NCBI GenBank assembly: GCA_964599655.1
Contig: CAZRGV010000181.1
Span: 1 to 10,375, forward strand
DNA: 10,375 nucleotides
Reading direction: 5' to 3'
DNA from: CAZRGV01 sp964599655
GTDB lineage: Bacteria > Planctomycetota > Planctomycetia > Isosphaerales > Isosphaeraceae
Below are positions 1 through 7,200 of the stretch, one piece after another (positions within the stretch are counted from its first letter, which is position 1; the number at the start of each line of letters is the position of its first letter). The translations under genes were made by a program, and so were the position numbers. The notes beneath the pieces are model-generated. The model worked only from the letters and a program-made list of their open reading frames with translations. It made no database searches and was not told the origin of the DNA.

Positions 1-20
1 GTGCTGCGGGCCACTCGAAG

Positions 21-94
21 CGAAGACACTGGTGGACGAGCCACCAGTGCCACCCGACGAAGACACGGGCGGACAAGCCGCCAGTGGCACCCGT
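21..94. repeat. Two tandem 37-bp palindromic repeat units (REP-like)
   Basis: Two 37-bp units (21-57 and 58-94) lie head to tail and differ at six positions. Each contains a 9-bp inverted repeat around a 5-nt loop. In the first, 27-35 pairs perfectly with 41-49 across ACGAG. In the second, 64-72 pairs with 78-86 across ACAAG with one mismatch (67 against 83). The T-A pair 33/43 of unit 1 is a C-G pair (70/80) in unit 2, a compensatory change suggesting that the folded form matters. The element lies outside any gene I can support. It resembles short dispersed palindromes of bacterial intergenic DNA; membership of a multi-copy family is inferred, since no third copy occurs in this window. Confidence 0.75.
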
Positions 95-414
95 CGCTGA
101 GCTTCGGTGGGGGACATGATCTTGCCTCGTCGTAAGTGAGAGTCGGTCAACGGGACCTGTGGTTTCCGCTCCTTGAGGAAACGGACTCGACGGACGACAT
201 CGAGCGTTGTTTGTTTAGGCGGAACGGTCGACGACAACGGCAGTCTTTCACCGCGCCTTTGCCATAAATATCGAAAGTTGCCGGTCAGGAATTCGAAAGA
301 AAATGGGGGGATCGGGAGATTTTAGGCGAGAATGCGGGCAGGTTGGATCGCACGTCGGGAACGTTGGGCAAGGGGTCGGGCTTCGGAGGCTGGCTTTGGC
401 CTCGGACCGGGTTG

Positions 415-442
415 TTGACCGGCTCGGCTTGCCCTGTAGACT
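415..442 (+). promoter_or_regulatory. Candidate sigma70-type promoter for gene 1
   Basis: A -35-like TTGACC (415-420, five of six consensus bases) is followed after 16 bp by a -10-like TAGACT (437-442, four of six). Transcription would start near 449-450, giving a leader of about 60 nt before the ATG at 510. Position and spacing are sensible, but this is only a consensus match, and planctomycetes use many alternative sigma factors. Confidence 0.4.
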
Positions 443-496
443 GAGCCTGTTGCGGGAGCCGGGCCACGTTCACACGAGTTTGATCCGTGGAAGGAA

Positions 497-502
497 AAGG
501 AG
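497..502 (+). promoter_or_regulatory. Ribosome binding site of gene 1
   Basis: AAGGAG ends 7 nt before the ATG at 510. It decides the start: the upstream in-frame ATG at 303 has no such site, and starting at 510 puts a twin-arginine signal at the exact N-terminus. Confidence 0.8.
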
Positions 503-509
503 TACGGCG

Positions 510-1721
510 ATGTCTGACGGCGCGCAGGACCTTTCTCGCCGGGACATGATGCGGCTGGGGGCGACGGGTGTCGCCGCGGCGAGCCTCGTCAGCCTGCCCG
601 TGGTGGCGGATGAGAAGGCCGCCCCTGACAAACTGCCCAAGCGGCGATATGGCCGCACCGGTCTCGAGATCGGCTGGCTGTTGGGCGCGTCGGACTGGCC
701 GACGCAGCTCGTTCCGAGGGCGGTGAACGCCGGAGTCAATTACTGGCACAAGGCCCAAAGGTGGACGGCCGATACGCTCCCGCCGACCCTGAAGAGATTG
801 CCGAGGGAGTCGTATTACCTCGAGTGCGTCGTGGACCGCGTGGGCGGGGACCATATGCGCGGCCGCATCGATGAGGAGCAGCACTACCAGTTCGTCAAGA
901 GCCGCCTGAAGGACGCGGGCGTTGGATATTACGACGTCTTCAAATTCCACTTTGGCTATCACTCGGTGGACGAGGCCAAGCAAAACCCGGGGATGGTCCG
1001 TGCGTTCGAGCGGCTCAAGAAGGAGGGGCTGGTCAAGCACCTGGCCATCTCGCAGCACCACTACAACAACATCGGCGGGGACATGGCCTGGGAGATCCTC
1101 GACTACCTGGCCGAGCATCAGCCGTTTGACGCGACCCAGTTCTTCCACACCTACGGCGATCGCAAGGAAGTGGAGGAGTGGATCGACGTGGCGAAGAAGA
1201 AGGACATCGCAACCGTCGCGATGAAGACGATGGGTGGCGTGGGCCGCGCGGCGAACGATGAGAAGTTCAAGAAGCTGCTGTCGGACCCGAAATACCAGGG
1301 CAGCACCCCCGGCTCGGCGATGGTGAAGTGGCTGAAGTCGAACGAGAACCTCACCGCGGCGCTGATCGCGATCAGGAATTTCGATCAGTTCCGAGAGAAC
1401 GTGGGCGCGGCCGCCGGGCTGGCCCTCGGCCCGCGGGACGAAGCGGCGCTCACCCTGCTGGCCGGCTACAACAAGGGCTTGACCTGTCTGCTGTGCGCCC
1501 AGTGCGTCTCGTCTTGCCCCGAACACATCGGGATCGCGGACATCTTCCGTTACGAGCGGTACGCGCGGGATTATCTCGACATCGACCGGGCGAAGAAGGA
1601 ATACGCCGCGTTGACGCGGAACGGCTCGTCGTGCGTCGGCTGCGGCGACTGCCTGCCGGCCTGCTCGCAGGAGATCGATATCGCCGCCAAATTGAAGGAT
1701 GTGCACCGGCTGCTGGGATGA
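510..1721 (+). CDS. Tat-exported aldo/keto reductase-like protein with two 4Fe-4S motifs
   Basis: This 403-residue protein starts with a twin-arginine signal (SRRDMM, R10-R11, then a hydrophobic run to about 32), so it should be exported folded with its cofactors. Residues 45-300 follow the AKR (TIM-barrel) pattern, opening with RRYGRTGLEIG. The C-terminus has two ferredoxin-type motifs of form CxxCxxCxxxC (C326, C329, C332, C336 and C375, C378, C381, C385), each expected to hold a 4Fe-4S cluster. Family knowledge: ferredoxin-fused AKRs are common in bacteria, and Tat-exported versions occur in planctomycetes. Oddity: by eye, the catalytic Asp and Tyr of the usual FDTAxxYG motif fall on H80 and W85 (WHKAQRW), and the catalytic Lys position is also not Lys; the His may be H147 in DVFKFHFG. 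It may therefore not be a classical NADPH-dependent reductase. Start chosen from the ribosome binding site and Tat signal. Gene 2 converges on it; no operon partner is visible. The substrate is unknown. Confidence 0.92.
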   Translation: MSDGAQDLSRRDMMRLGATGVAAASLVSLPVVADEKAAPDKLPKRRYGRTGLEIGWLLGASDWPTQLVPRAVNAGVNYWHKAQRWTADTLPPTLKRLPRESYYLECVVDRVGGDHMRGRIDEEQHYQFVKSRLKDAGVGYYDVFKFHFGYHSVDEAKQNPGMVRAFERLKKEGLVKHLAISQHHYNNIGGDMAWEILDYLAEHQPFDATQFFHTYGDRKEVEEWIDVAKKKDIATVAMKTMGGVGRAANDEKFKKLLSDPKYQGSTPGSAMVKWLKSNENLTAALIAIRNFDQFRENVGAAAGLALGPRDEAALTLLAGYNKGLTCLLCAQCVSSCPEHIGIADIFRYERYARDYLDIDRAKKEYAALTRNGSSCVGCGDCLPACSQEIDIAAKLKDVHRLLG

Positions 1722-1881
1722 GCGACCGGCCCCGAGCCCTTGCGCGGCAGGCGCGGCCCATTCCATTGGACGCTGCGGACCGGATGGCCGGGCGTTCAAG
1801 GCCGTGCACCGTCCCAGGGCCGCGGTGTGCGGTCTCGACGCGCGCGTTGGTGTGGCCGCCCGAAGTGGCCCCGGCGGTTCG

Positions 1882-1948
1882 GACCGACGCTCGGTCGCGA
1901 CGGTCTCGCCGCACGCGACGGCGGGAGGCTGAGCTCTCGGGCCGAGAG
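1882..1948. other. Two hairpins in the convergent spacer, possible bidirectional termination region
   Basis: The 273 bp between the convergent ends of genes 1 and 2 hold two compact inverted repeats. GACCGA (1882-1887) pairs with TCGGTC (1891-1896) across a 3-nt loop, and CTCTCGG (1934-1940) pairs with CCGAGAG (1942-1948) around a single central base. Neither is followed by a T-run on either strand, so they are not canonical intrinsic terminators, although the location suits transcript-end structures. No small gene in this spacer is convincing. Confidence 0.3.
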
Positions 1949-1994
1949 GGAGAGGACGGGGCTCAACCATCGCGCGGCGGTCGGCGTCGGTTCC

Positions 1995-2780
1995 TTAAAG
2001 CAGCAGGGTCGCGATTCGGTCCCAGGCGTCGGTGGTGGCGACCCGCCAGATCAAGAGGGAGGTCGTGACGAGGATGCCATACCCGAACGCAAACCACCTG
2101 TCCAGCGACCGCCCGGTGAGCCATTTCAGGGCGAGCAACAGCGTCGCGAGGACCAGCGTCCAGAGGAACGGGCCAAAGAGCGTTTGGAGCACCGTTCCCT
2201 CGTACAGGGCATTGAGCGGCCCGATGCGGGAGACGGCGGCCGGGATCACGATCAGGGTGGCCATGAGCAACATCGGCCGGTGGATCTCCGGTCGGTGTCG
2301 GTTGATCACGCCGACGGCCACGAGGAGGCCGAAAATCAGGACGCTGCCGGCAGGGACGGTCAGGAACTGTTTGGCCGTCAGGCCCCNNNNNNNNNNGCGG
2401 ACCTCGTGCGGCGTGATTCGCGCGGATTGAATGCCGACCCGGAGCCCCAGCAGGACGATGCCGACGGCGAGGACGGCGCCGAAACGTCCGGCCACCTTGT
2501 GAGCACGTCGGCTGCCGGTCGCGATCAGGAGCGGTTGAACGAGGAACAGCACGACCCAGGCGGTCATCGCCGCGGCGTGCAGGTGGATCAGACCGCGGAT
2601 CGGCGGAGCGATGTCGCGGCCGGGGAACGCCTTGCCGTGCACGTAATACGACTGAAAGCCCAGGAGCATCAGCACCAGGATCAGTGCGGCGGCGCCGCAG
2701 TAGAACCAGCGGTCGTGCCCTGCCCGTGCGGTCGCACGCGCCTTAAGCTTTTCCGGAGTCAGCGCTTGGGTGGCGCTCAT
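1995..2780 (-). CDS. Seven-helix membrane protein, DUF2306-like, interrupted by an assembly gap
   Basis: The 261-residue product begins with a charged cytoplasmic stretch (1-24) and then shows about seven hydrophobic segments: roughly 26-43, 68-86, 97-118, 140-159, 169-186, 200-219 and 227-246. Histidines sit at positions typical of haem- or metal-binding membrane families: H66 and H68 (HLHA) at the second helix, H94 (RRAHKVAGR) before the third, and H167 (RPEIHRPML) before the fifth. This pattern resembles DUF2306 and related uncharacterised families; the match is by eye and moderate. Role unknown, possibly redox- or haem-related. The start is set by GAAAGGGAG (2791-2799 on this strand) 10 nt before the ATG; an in-frame ATG at 2867 lacks that support. 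Ten Ns (2387-2396) replace residues about 129-132. The frame continues across them, but the true gap length is unknown. It is divergent from genes 3 and 4 and convergent with gene 1, so it is probably transcribed alone. Confidence 0.85.
   Translation of the reverse strand: MSATQALTPEKLKARATARAGHDRWFYCGAAALILVLMLLGFQSYYVHGKAFPGRDIAPPIRGLIHLHAAAMTAWVVLFLVQPLLIATGSRRAHKVAGRFGAVLAVGIVLLGLRVGIQSARITPHEVRXXXXGLTAKQFLTVPAGSVLIFGLLVAVGVINRHRPEIHRPMLLMATLIVIPAAVSRIGPLNALYEGTVLQTLFGPFLWTLVLATLLLALKWLTGRSLDRWFAFGYGILVTTSLLIWRVATTDAWDRIATLLL
2387..2396. other. Assembly gap of 10 Ns
   Basis: Ten unresolved bases lie inside gene 2. A round number of Ns usually marks a scaffold join of unknown size. Flanking residues HEVR and GLTAKQFLTVP lie in one frame, and the downstream pattern resumes where a short loop between helices 3 and 4 would be expected, so little sequence is probably missing. 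Confidence 0.95.
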
Positions 2781-3161
2781 CGGGCAATCTCTCCCTTTCG
2801 TGGGCAGGGAACGCTCCGGCGTCGATCGACCCATCCGGCCATCAACCGTGGCCTTGACCTTCCACACGAGCGCCGAGGGACGACGGGGTCAGGTCCGTTC
2901 CATCGCCCGTATCTGAGCGACTTAACGAGATTCTGTCCATCTCGAAATGTGCCTCGGATTGATCATTGATCGAGGGTCACATCCTGAAACCCCGATCGTG
3001 ACTGGTGGTTTGCGAGACGTCTGTCAACGTTGACTCAGCGACGGTCGGGCTGTGGCGAGGGCGGGGGTTCCGATAGGCGACTGTTGACCGGATGGGGCGA
3101 TTTGGGGACGATTGGGAGCATCCCCCGGAATGGCTCCATTGCGTCCTTGTGAATTGGCTCC
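2781..3161. promoter_or_regulatory. Divergent intergenic region between genes 2 and 3 with a 12-bp palindrome
   Basis: This 381-bp spacer must hold the start signals for gene 2 (leftward) and the gene 3-4 operon (rightward). A perfect palindrome GTCAACGTTGAC lies at 3023-3034; its outer bases form TTGACA on the minus strand (3027 to 3022) and TTGACT on the plus strand (3030-3035), both -35-like, but neither has a good -10 at 16-18 bp. A second element at 2952-2975 has CCTCG and CGAGG arms around a tandem heptamer ATTGATC (2958-2971). Either could be a regulator site. No reliable promoter can be called and no gene is supported here. Confidence 0.35.
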
Positions 3162-4187
3162 ATGGCGCGACGAACGACTTCTGGCGCGGTTCGATGGCCC
3201 CGATGGACGCGCCGGCAGGCGATGGGCGCGGGGGTGGGTCTCGTCGTTTTGCTGTCGGCGGCGGTCTGGTTTGGCTCGGGGTGGTTTGGGAGCCGGCCGG
3301 AGCGGCGAGCGCCGGCGTTGCGGATGCGGAAGCCGGTGGTGCTGAATGGGGAGATCCTTTACGGCGTGAGCCTGATCTCCGACGACTTTTTTCGGATCGA
3401 CCCGAGAACGGGCCAGGCGACGTTCATCGGCAAGACGGGCATGGGGGGAGACGTCGAGGACCTCACGTTCGACCCCGACGGGCAGATCGTGGCGGTTTGC
3501 TGGGACGGCCGCCCCCGGCTGTTCCGGATCAACCTGGAAACGGGCAAGGGGCTGCCGTTCGCGGAGATCCAGGGAGAGACGATTCCTTACAAGTTTGTCG
3601 AGGGGCTGGCGACCGTGGGAGGGACGCTCTACGGGTCGGCCAGCGCGGACGACAGCTATTGCCCGGACTGCGCCAATCATCTTGTGAAGATCGACCTGGC
3701 GACGGGCAAGGCGACGGAGGTCGGGAAATTCGGTGACGAGTTTCTCAATGTCGAGGCGATCGCGTACTCACCAAAGTACGGGCTGATTGGCGCGGATATC
3801 GGCACGCTGGTCGGGCCGGACTTTCGCACGTTTCACACGAAGCCGGCCTTGATCCGGATCGACCCGGAGACGGGGCGGGCGACGAAGATCGGCGACCTGC
3901 CGCCGTCGGAGGTCCGGCTGGTCCCGAACAAGATCAACACGATTCTCAGCCCGAAGGGCCCGTTTCTGGCGGGTCTCGACTTCGGACCCGACGACACGCT
4001 CTACGCGGCCACGCTTCCCACGCACTTCGGCGGCGAGTCGCTGTTGCTCCAGGTGGATCCCGAGAACGCCGCGATTCGAGAGATCGGGGCGACCGGGGCC
4101 GACCACCTGGACGGATTGCTTTATTTCAGCCCCCTGCGCCTTCCGGGGTTCGCGACCGAGGGCCAGAACCGATCGACGGAAAAGTAA
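3162..4187 (+). CDS. Membrane-anchored beta-propeller-like repeat protein
   Basis: The 341-residue protein has a basic N-terminus (1-18), one hydrophobic segment (about 21-42) that is probably an uncleaved anchor, and an extracytoplasmic domain of repeated strands. Five copies of a motif like (F/L)xxIDPxTGxATxIG appear near residues 77-93, 120-136, 174-191, 230-247 and 295-312. They alternate with segments such as VEDLTFDPDGQIV (98-110), VEGLATVGGTLYG (146-158) and LAGLDFGPDDTLYAA (269-283). This alternation is typical of beta-propellers of the NHL/YVTN/DUF4394 kind. A CPDC pair (C167, C170) might bind metal or form a disulfide. No enzymatic residues are recognisable, so a binding or scaffold role is inferred. 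The first ATG after an in-frame stop is 3162; it has no clear ribosome binding site, and M21 (3222) is a possible alternative start that keeps the anchor. Gene 4 begins 19 bp after its stop, suggesting cotranscription. Confidence 0.85.
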   Translation: MARRTTSGAVRWPRWTRRQAMGAGVGLVVLLSAAVWFGSGWFGSRPERRAPALRMRKPVVLNGEILYGVSLISDDFFRIDPRTGQATFIGKTGMGGDVEDLTFDPDGQIVAVCWDGRPRLFRINLETGKGLPFAEIQGETIPYKFVEGLATVGGTLYGSASADDSYCPDCANHLVKIDLATGKATEVGKFGDEFLNVEAIAYSPKYGLIGADIGTLVGPDFRTFHTKPALIRIDPETGRATKIGDLPPSEVRLVPNKINTILSPKGPFLAGLDFGPDDTLYAATLPTHFGGESLLLQVDPENAAIREIGATGADHLDGLLYFSPLRLPGFATEGQNRSTEK

Positions 4188-4195
4188 ATTCTTCC

Positions 4196-4200
4196 AGGAG
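4196..4200 (+). promoter_or_regulatory. Ribosome binding site of gene 4
   Basis: AGGAG lies 6 nt before the ATG at 4207, inside the 19-bp gap after the gene 3 stop. It is a strong site, in contrast to the weak start of gene 3, so the second gene of the operon may be translated more efficiently than the first. Confidence 0.8.
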
Positions 4201-4206
4201 ATTCCT

Positions 4207-7200
4207 ATGCTCAGGCGGTTGCACAAGATGTGGCTGGGGGCGTTCGCCCTCGTGATGATGGTCGCTTCATCGGCGGTAGCCGGATCGGCGAACGAACGGA
4301 TCAAGATGCTCTTTCTGGGCGATGACGGCCATCACCGGCCGATCGAACGGGCGGCGGAGCTGATTCCGCCGCTGGCGCAGCTGGGAATCGACGTGGCCTA
4401 TACCGACGATCTCAACGACCTGAATCCCGAATACCTGAAGCGCTTCGACGGGCTGATGATCTACGCGAATCACACAAAAATCTCGCCCGAGCAGGAAAAG
4501 GCCCTGATCGATTTTGTCGAGGGGGGCAAGGGGCTGGTTCCGTTGCACTGCGCGTCGTATTGCTTTTTGAACTCGCCGAAGTACATCGCGCTGGTGGGCG
4601 GGCAATTCCTGCGTCACGAGACGGGGGTCTTTCGCGCGAAGATCGAACGGCCCGAGCATCCGGCGATGAAGGGGGTCGAGGAGTTCGAGGCGTGGGATGA
4701 AACCTATGTTCACACGAAGCTGAGTGACGACCGCGAGGTCCTGATGACGCGGGACGACAACGGGCGTCCCGAGCCGTGGACCTGGGTGCGCACGCAGGGC
4801 AAGGGGCGGGTGTTTTACACGGCGTCGGGGCATGACGAGCGGGTGTTCACCAATCCGGCGTATCACAAGCTGGTGGCGCAGGGGATTCGATGGGCGGTGG
4901 GCCGGCCCGATTTCTCGTACGAGACGAAGCCGTTCACGCGGTCGCCGGGGGAACTTCCCAACTACAAGGCGGGACGATCGGCGCGGCTGCACGACATGCA
5001 GGACCCGGTTTCGCCGGCCGAGTCGATGCGGCACATCAGCACGCCGGGCGGGTTCCGCGTGGAGCTGTTCGCGTCGGAGCCGGAGATTTTCAAGCCGATC
5101 TGCATCGCGTGGGATGATCGCGGCCGGGCCTGGGTGGCCGAGACGGTCGACTACCCGAACGAGAAGCATCCCGACGGCCAAGGGAATGATCGGATCACGA
5201 TTTGTGAAGATACCGATGGCGACGGCAAGGCCGACAAGTTCACGGTTTTCGCCGACCGGTTGAGCATCCCGACGAGCATGGTGCACGCTCGAGGGGGCCT
5301 GATCGTCTCGCAGGCGCCTGAGATGCTCTTCCTCAAGGATACCGACGGTGACGACAAGGCGGACGTTCGCGAGGTTTTGTTCCGAGGCTTCAGCACGGAC
5401 GACACGCACGCGGGCCCGAGCAATTTGCGGCTCGGTTTCGACGGTTGGGTCTACGCGACGATCGGTTACGCCGGTTTCCGGGGGGTTGTGGGGGGCCAGC
5501 GCCTGGAGTTCCGGCAGGGGATTTTCCGGTTCCGGCCGGATGGATCGAAGCTGGAATTCCTCACGTCGTCGAGCAACAACACGTGGGGGCTGGGGATTTC
5601 CGAGACGAACGAGATTGTGTACTCGACGGCCAACGGGGAACATTCGTCGTTTTTGGCGATTCCGAACCAGGCGTTCGAGTCGGTGCGGGGTTGGCTGGGC
5701 AAGGGGAACGCCCCGATGTTCGACCACCGGAACATGCACCCGATCACGGCGTTCCGCCAGGTCGACTGGTTCGGGCAGTTCACCGCCGGCGCGGGGCACG
5801 CGCTCTACACGTCGAGGCGGTTTCCCAAGTCGTACTGGAACCGGGTGGCGTTCATCTGCGAGCCGACGGGGCACCTGGTTCACATGTGCCTGATGGAGCG
5901 TCAGGGGAGCCATTACGTCACGCATGATCGGTTCAATCTGTTTGCCAGCACCGATGAGTGGACGTCGCCCGTGGCGGCCGAGGTTGGTCCGGACGGCGCG
6001 GTCTGGGTGCTCGACTGGTACAACTACATCGTGCAGCACAACCCGACGCCGCTGGGCTTCGAGACGGGCAAGGGGAACGCCTACGAGACGCCGCTGCGCG
6101 ACAAATCGCACGGGCGGATCTACCGGGTGATCGACGAGCAAGGGGGCGTCGGCAAGCCGCTGAACCTGGCCTCGGCCACGCCGGAGCAACTCGTGGAGGC
6201 GTTGAAGAACGAGAACATGTTCTGGCGTCTCAAGGCGCAGTGGGCGCTGGTGGAACGGGGCAAGGACGACGTGCAGCCGCGGCTGGCGGCGCTGGTGAAC
6301 GATCGGTCGGTGGACGAGACGGGTCAGAACGTGGCGGCGATCCACGCGCTCTGGACGTTGCAGGGGCTTGGGGTGCTCGCCCAGCCGAAACCGGCGGCTC
6401 GAGGCGTGCTGGAAGCGGCGATCCGGCATCCGGCGTCGGGCGTGCGACGGGCGGCGGTGGAGACCCTGCCCCGGACCAAGGACTCGGTCCAGGCGATCCT
6501 GAACGCGAAGCTGCTGCTCGACAAGGACCCGATGGTGCGGCGGGCCAGCCTGCTGGCCCTCAGTGAGATGCCCTCGAACGACGAGGCCGGCGCGGCGATT
6601 TACGCGATGCTCAAGGCGCCCGAGAACGCGGGGGATCGCTGGATTCCGCTCGCGGCGACGAGCGCGGGGGCCCGGCACGACCGGGGTTTCCTCGCCGCGG
6701 TGTTGTCGGACGAACAGGGACCGTCGGAGGCGGTCGGCAAGGTCGTTCGGATCGTGGCCGAGCACCACGCGAGGGGTGACGCGACGGACGACCTGGCGAG
6801 CCTGCTTGGCCGTTTGAAGACATCGACACCCGTTGCCGCCGAGGCGTTCCTGGCGGGTCTGAAGGCCGGCTGGCCCGAGGGGCGGGTTCTCAAGCTCGAC
6901 GACGCGAGGACGAAGGATCTGGTGTCGCTGGTCGATCGGCTCGGCCCGACCGGCCAGCTCGACCTGGCGGCGCTCGGGAATCGTTGGGGCATCGGCGAAC
7001 GGTTCGAGAACGCGATGGCGTCGCTTCGGGAGCGGCTGTCGGAGGAGGTCGCGGACACCGAGAAGCCGGAGAAGGACCGCATCGAGGCGGCCCGACGGCT
7101 GGTGCAACTGAAGACCGACCGCGCGTCGCTCGACCGCCTGCTCTCGGAAGTCACGGCGAAGGCGAGCCCGAGCCTGTCGTCGGGGCTGCTCGACGCCTCG

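Larger units (their letters stand above)
95..509. other. Non-coding leader upstream of gene 1
   Basis: I see no convincing gene here. The gene 1 reading frame stays open back to an ATG at 303, but the residues before codon 510 look like translated non-coding DNA and have no ribosome binding site. One small perfect hairpin is present (162-167 GTTTCC pairing with 177-182 GGAAAC across a 9-nt loop), of unknown role. The stretch from about 180 to 300 is less GC-rich than the genes. The best promoter match lies at 415-442 and is listed separately. Confidence 0.6.

Noticed and set aside
303..509. Extension of gene 1 to the upstream ATG at 303
   Set aside because: No ribosome binding site at 303, and it would bury the twin-arginine signal about 70 residues inside the protein.
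285..1970. A 561-codon minus-strand frame antisense to gene 1
   Set aside because: Shadow frame of a high-GC gene, biased in composition, without a recognisable domain or ribosome binding site.
1740..2969. A 409-codon plus-strand frame across the spacer and gene 2
   Set aside because: It overlaps gene 2 antisense, crosses the N gap, and encodes charged low-complexity sequence, whereas the minus strand encodes regular membrane helices.
3086..3114. TTGACC followed after 17 bp by GACGAT as a gene 3 promoter
   Set aside because: The -10 hexamer matches only three of six consensus bases, so it is not distinguishable from chance.
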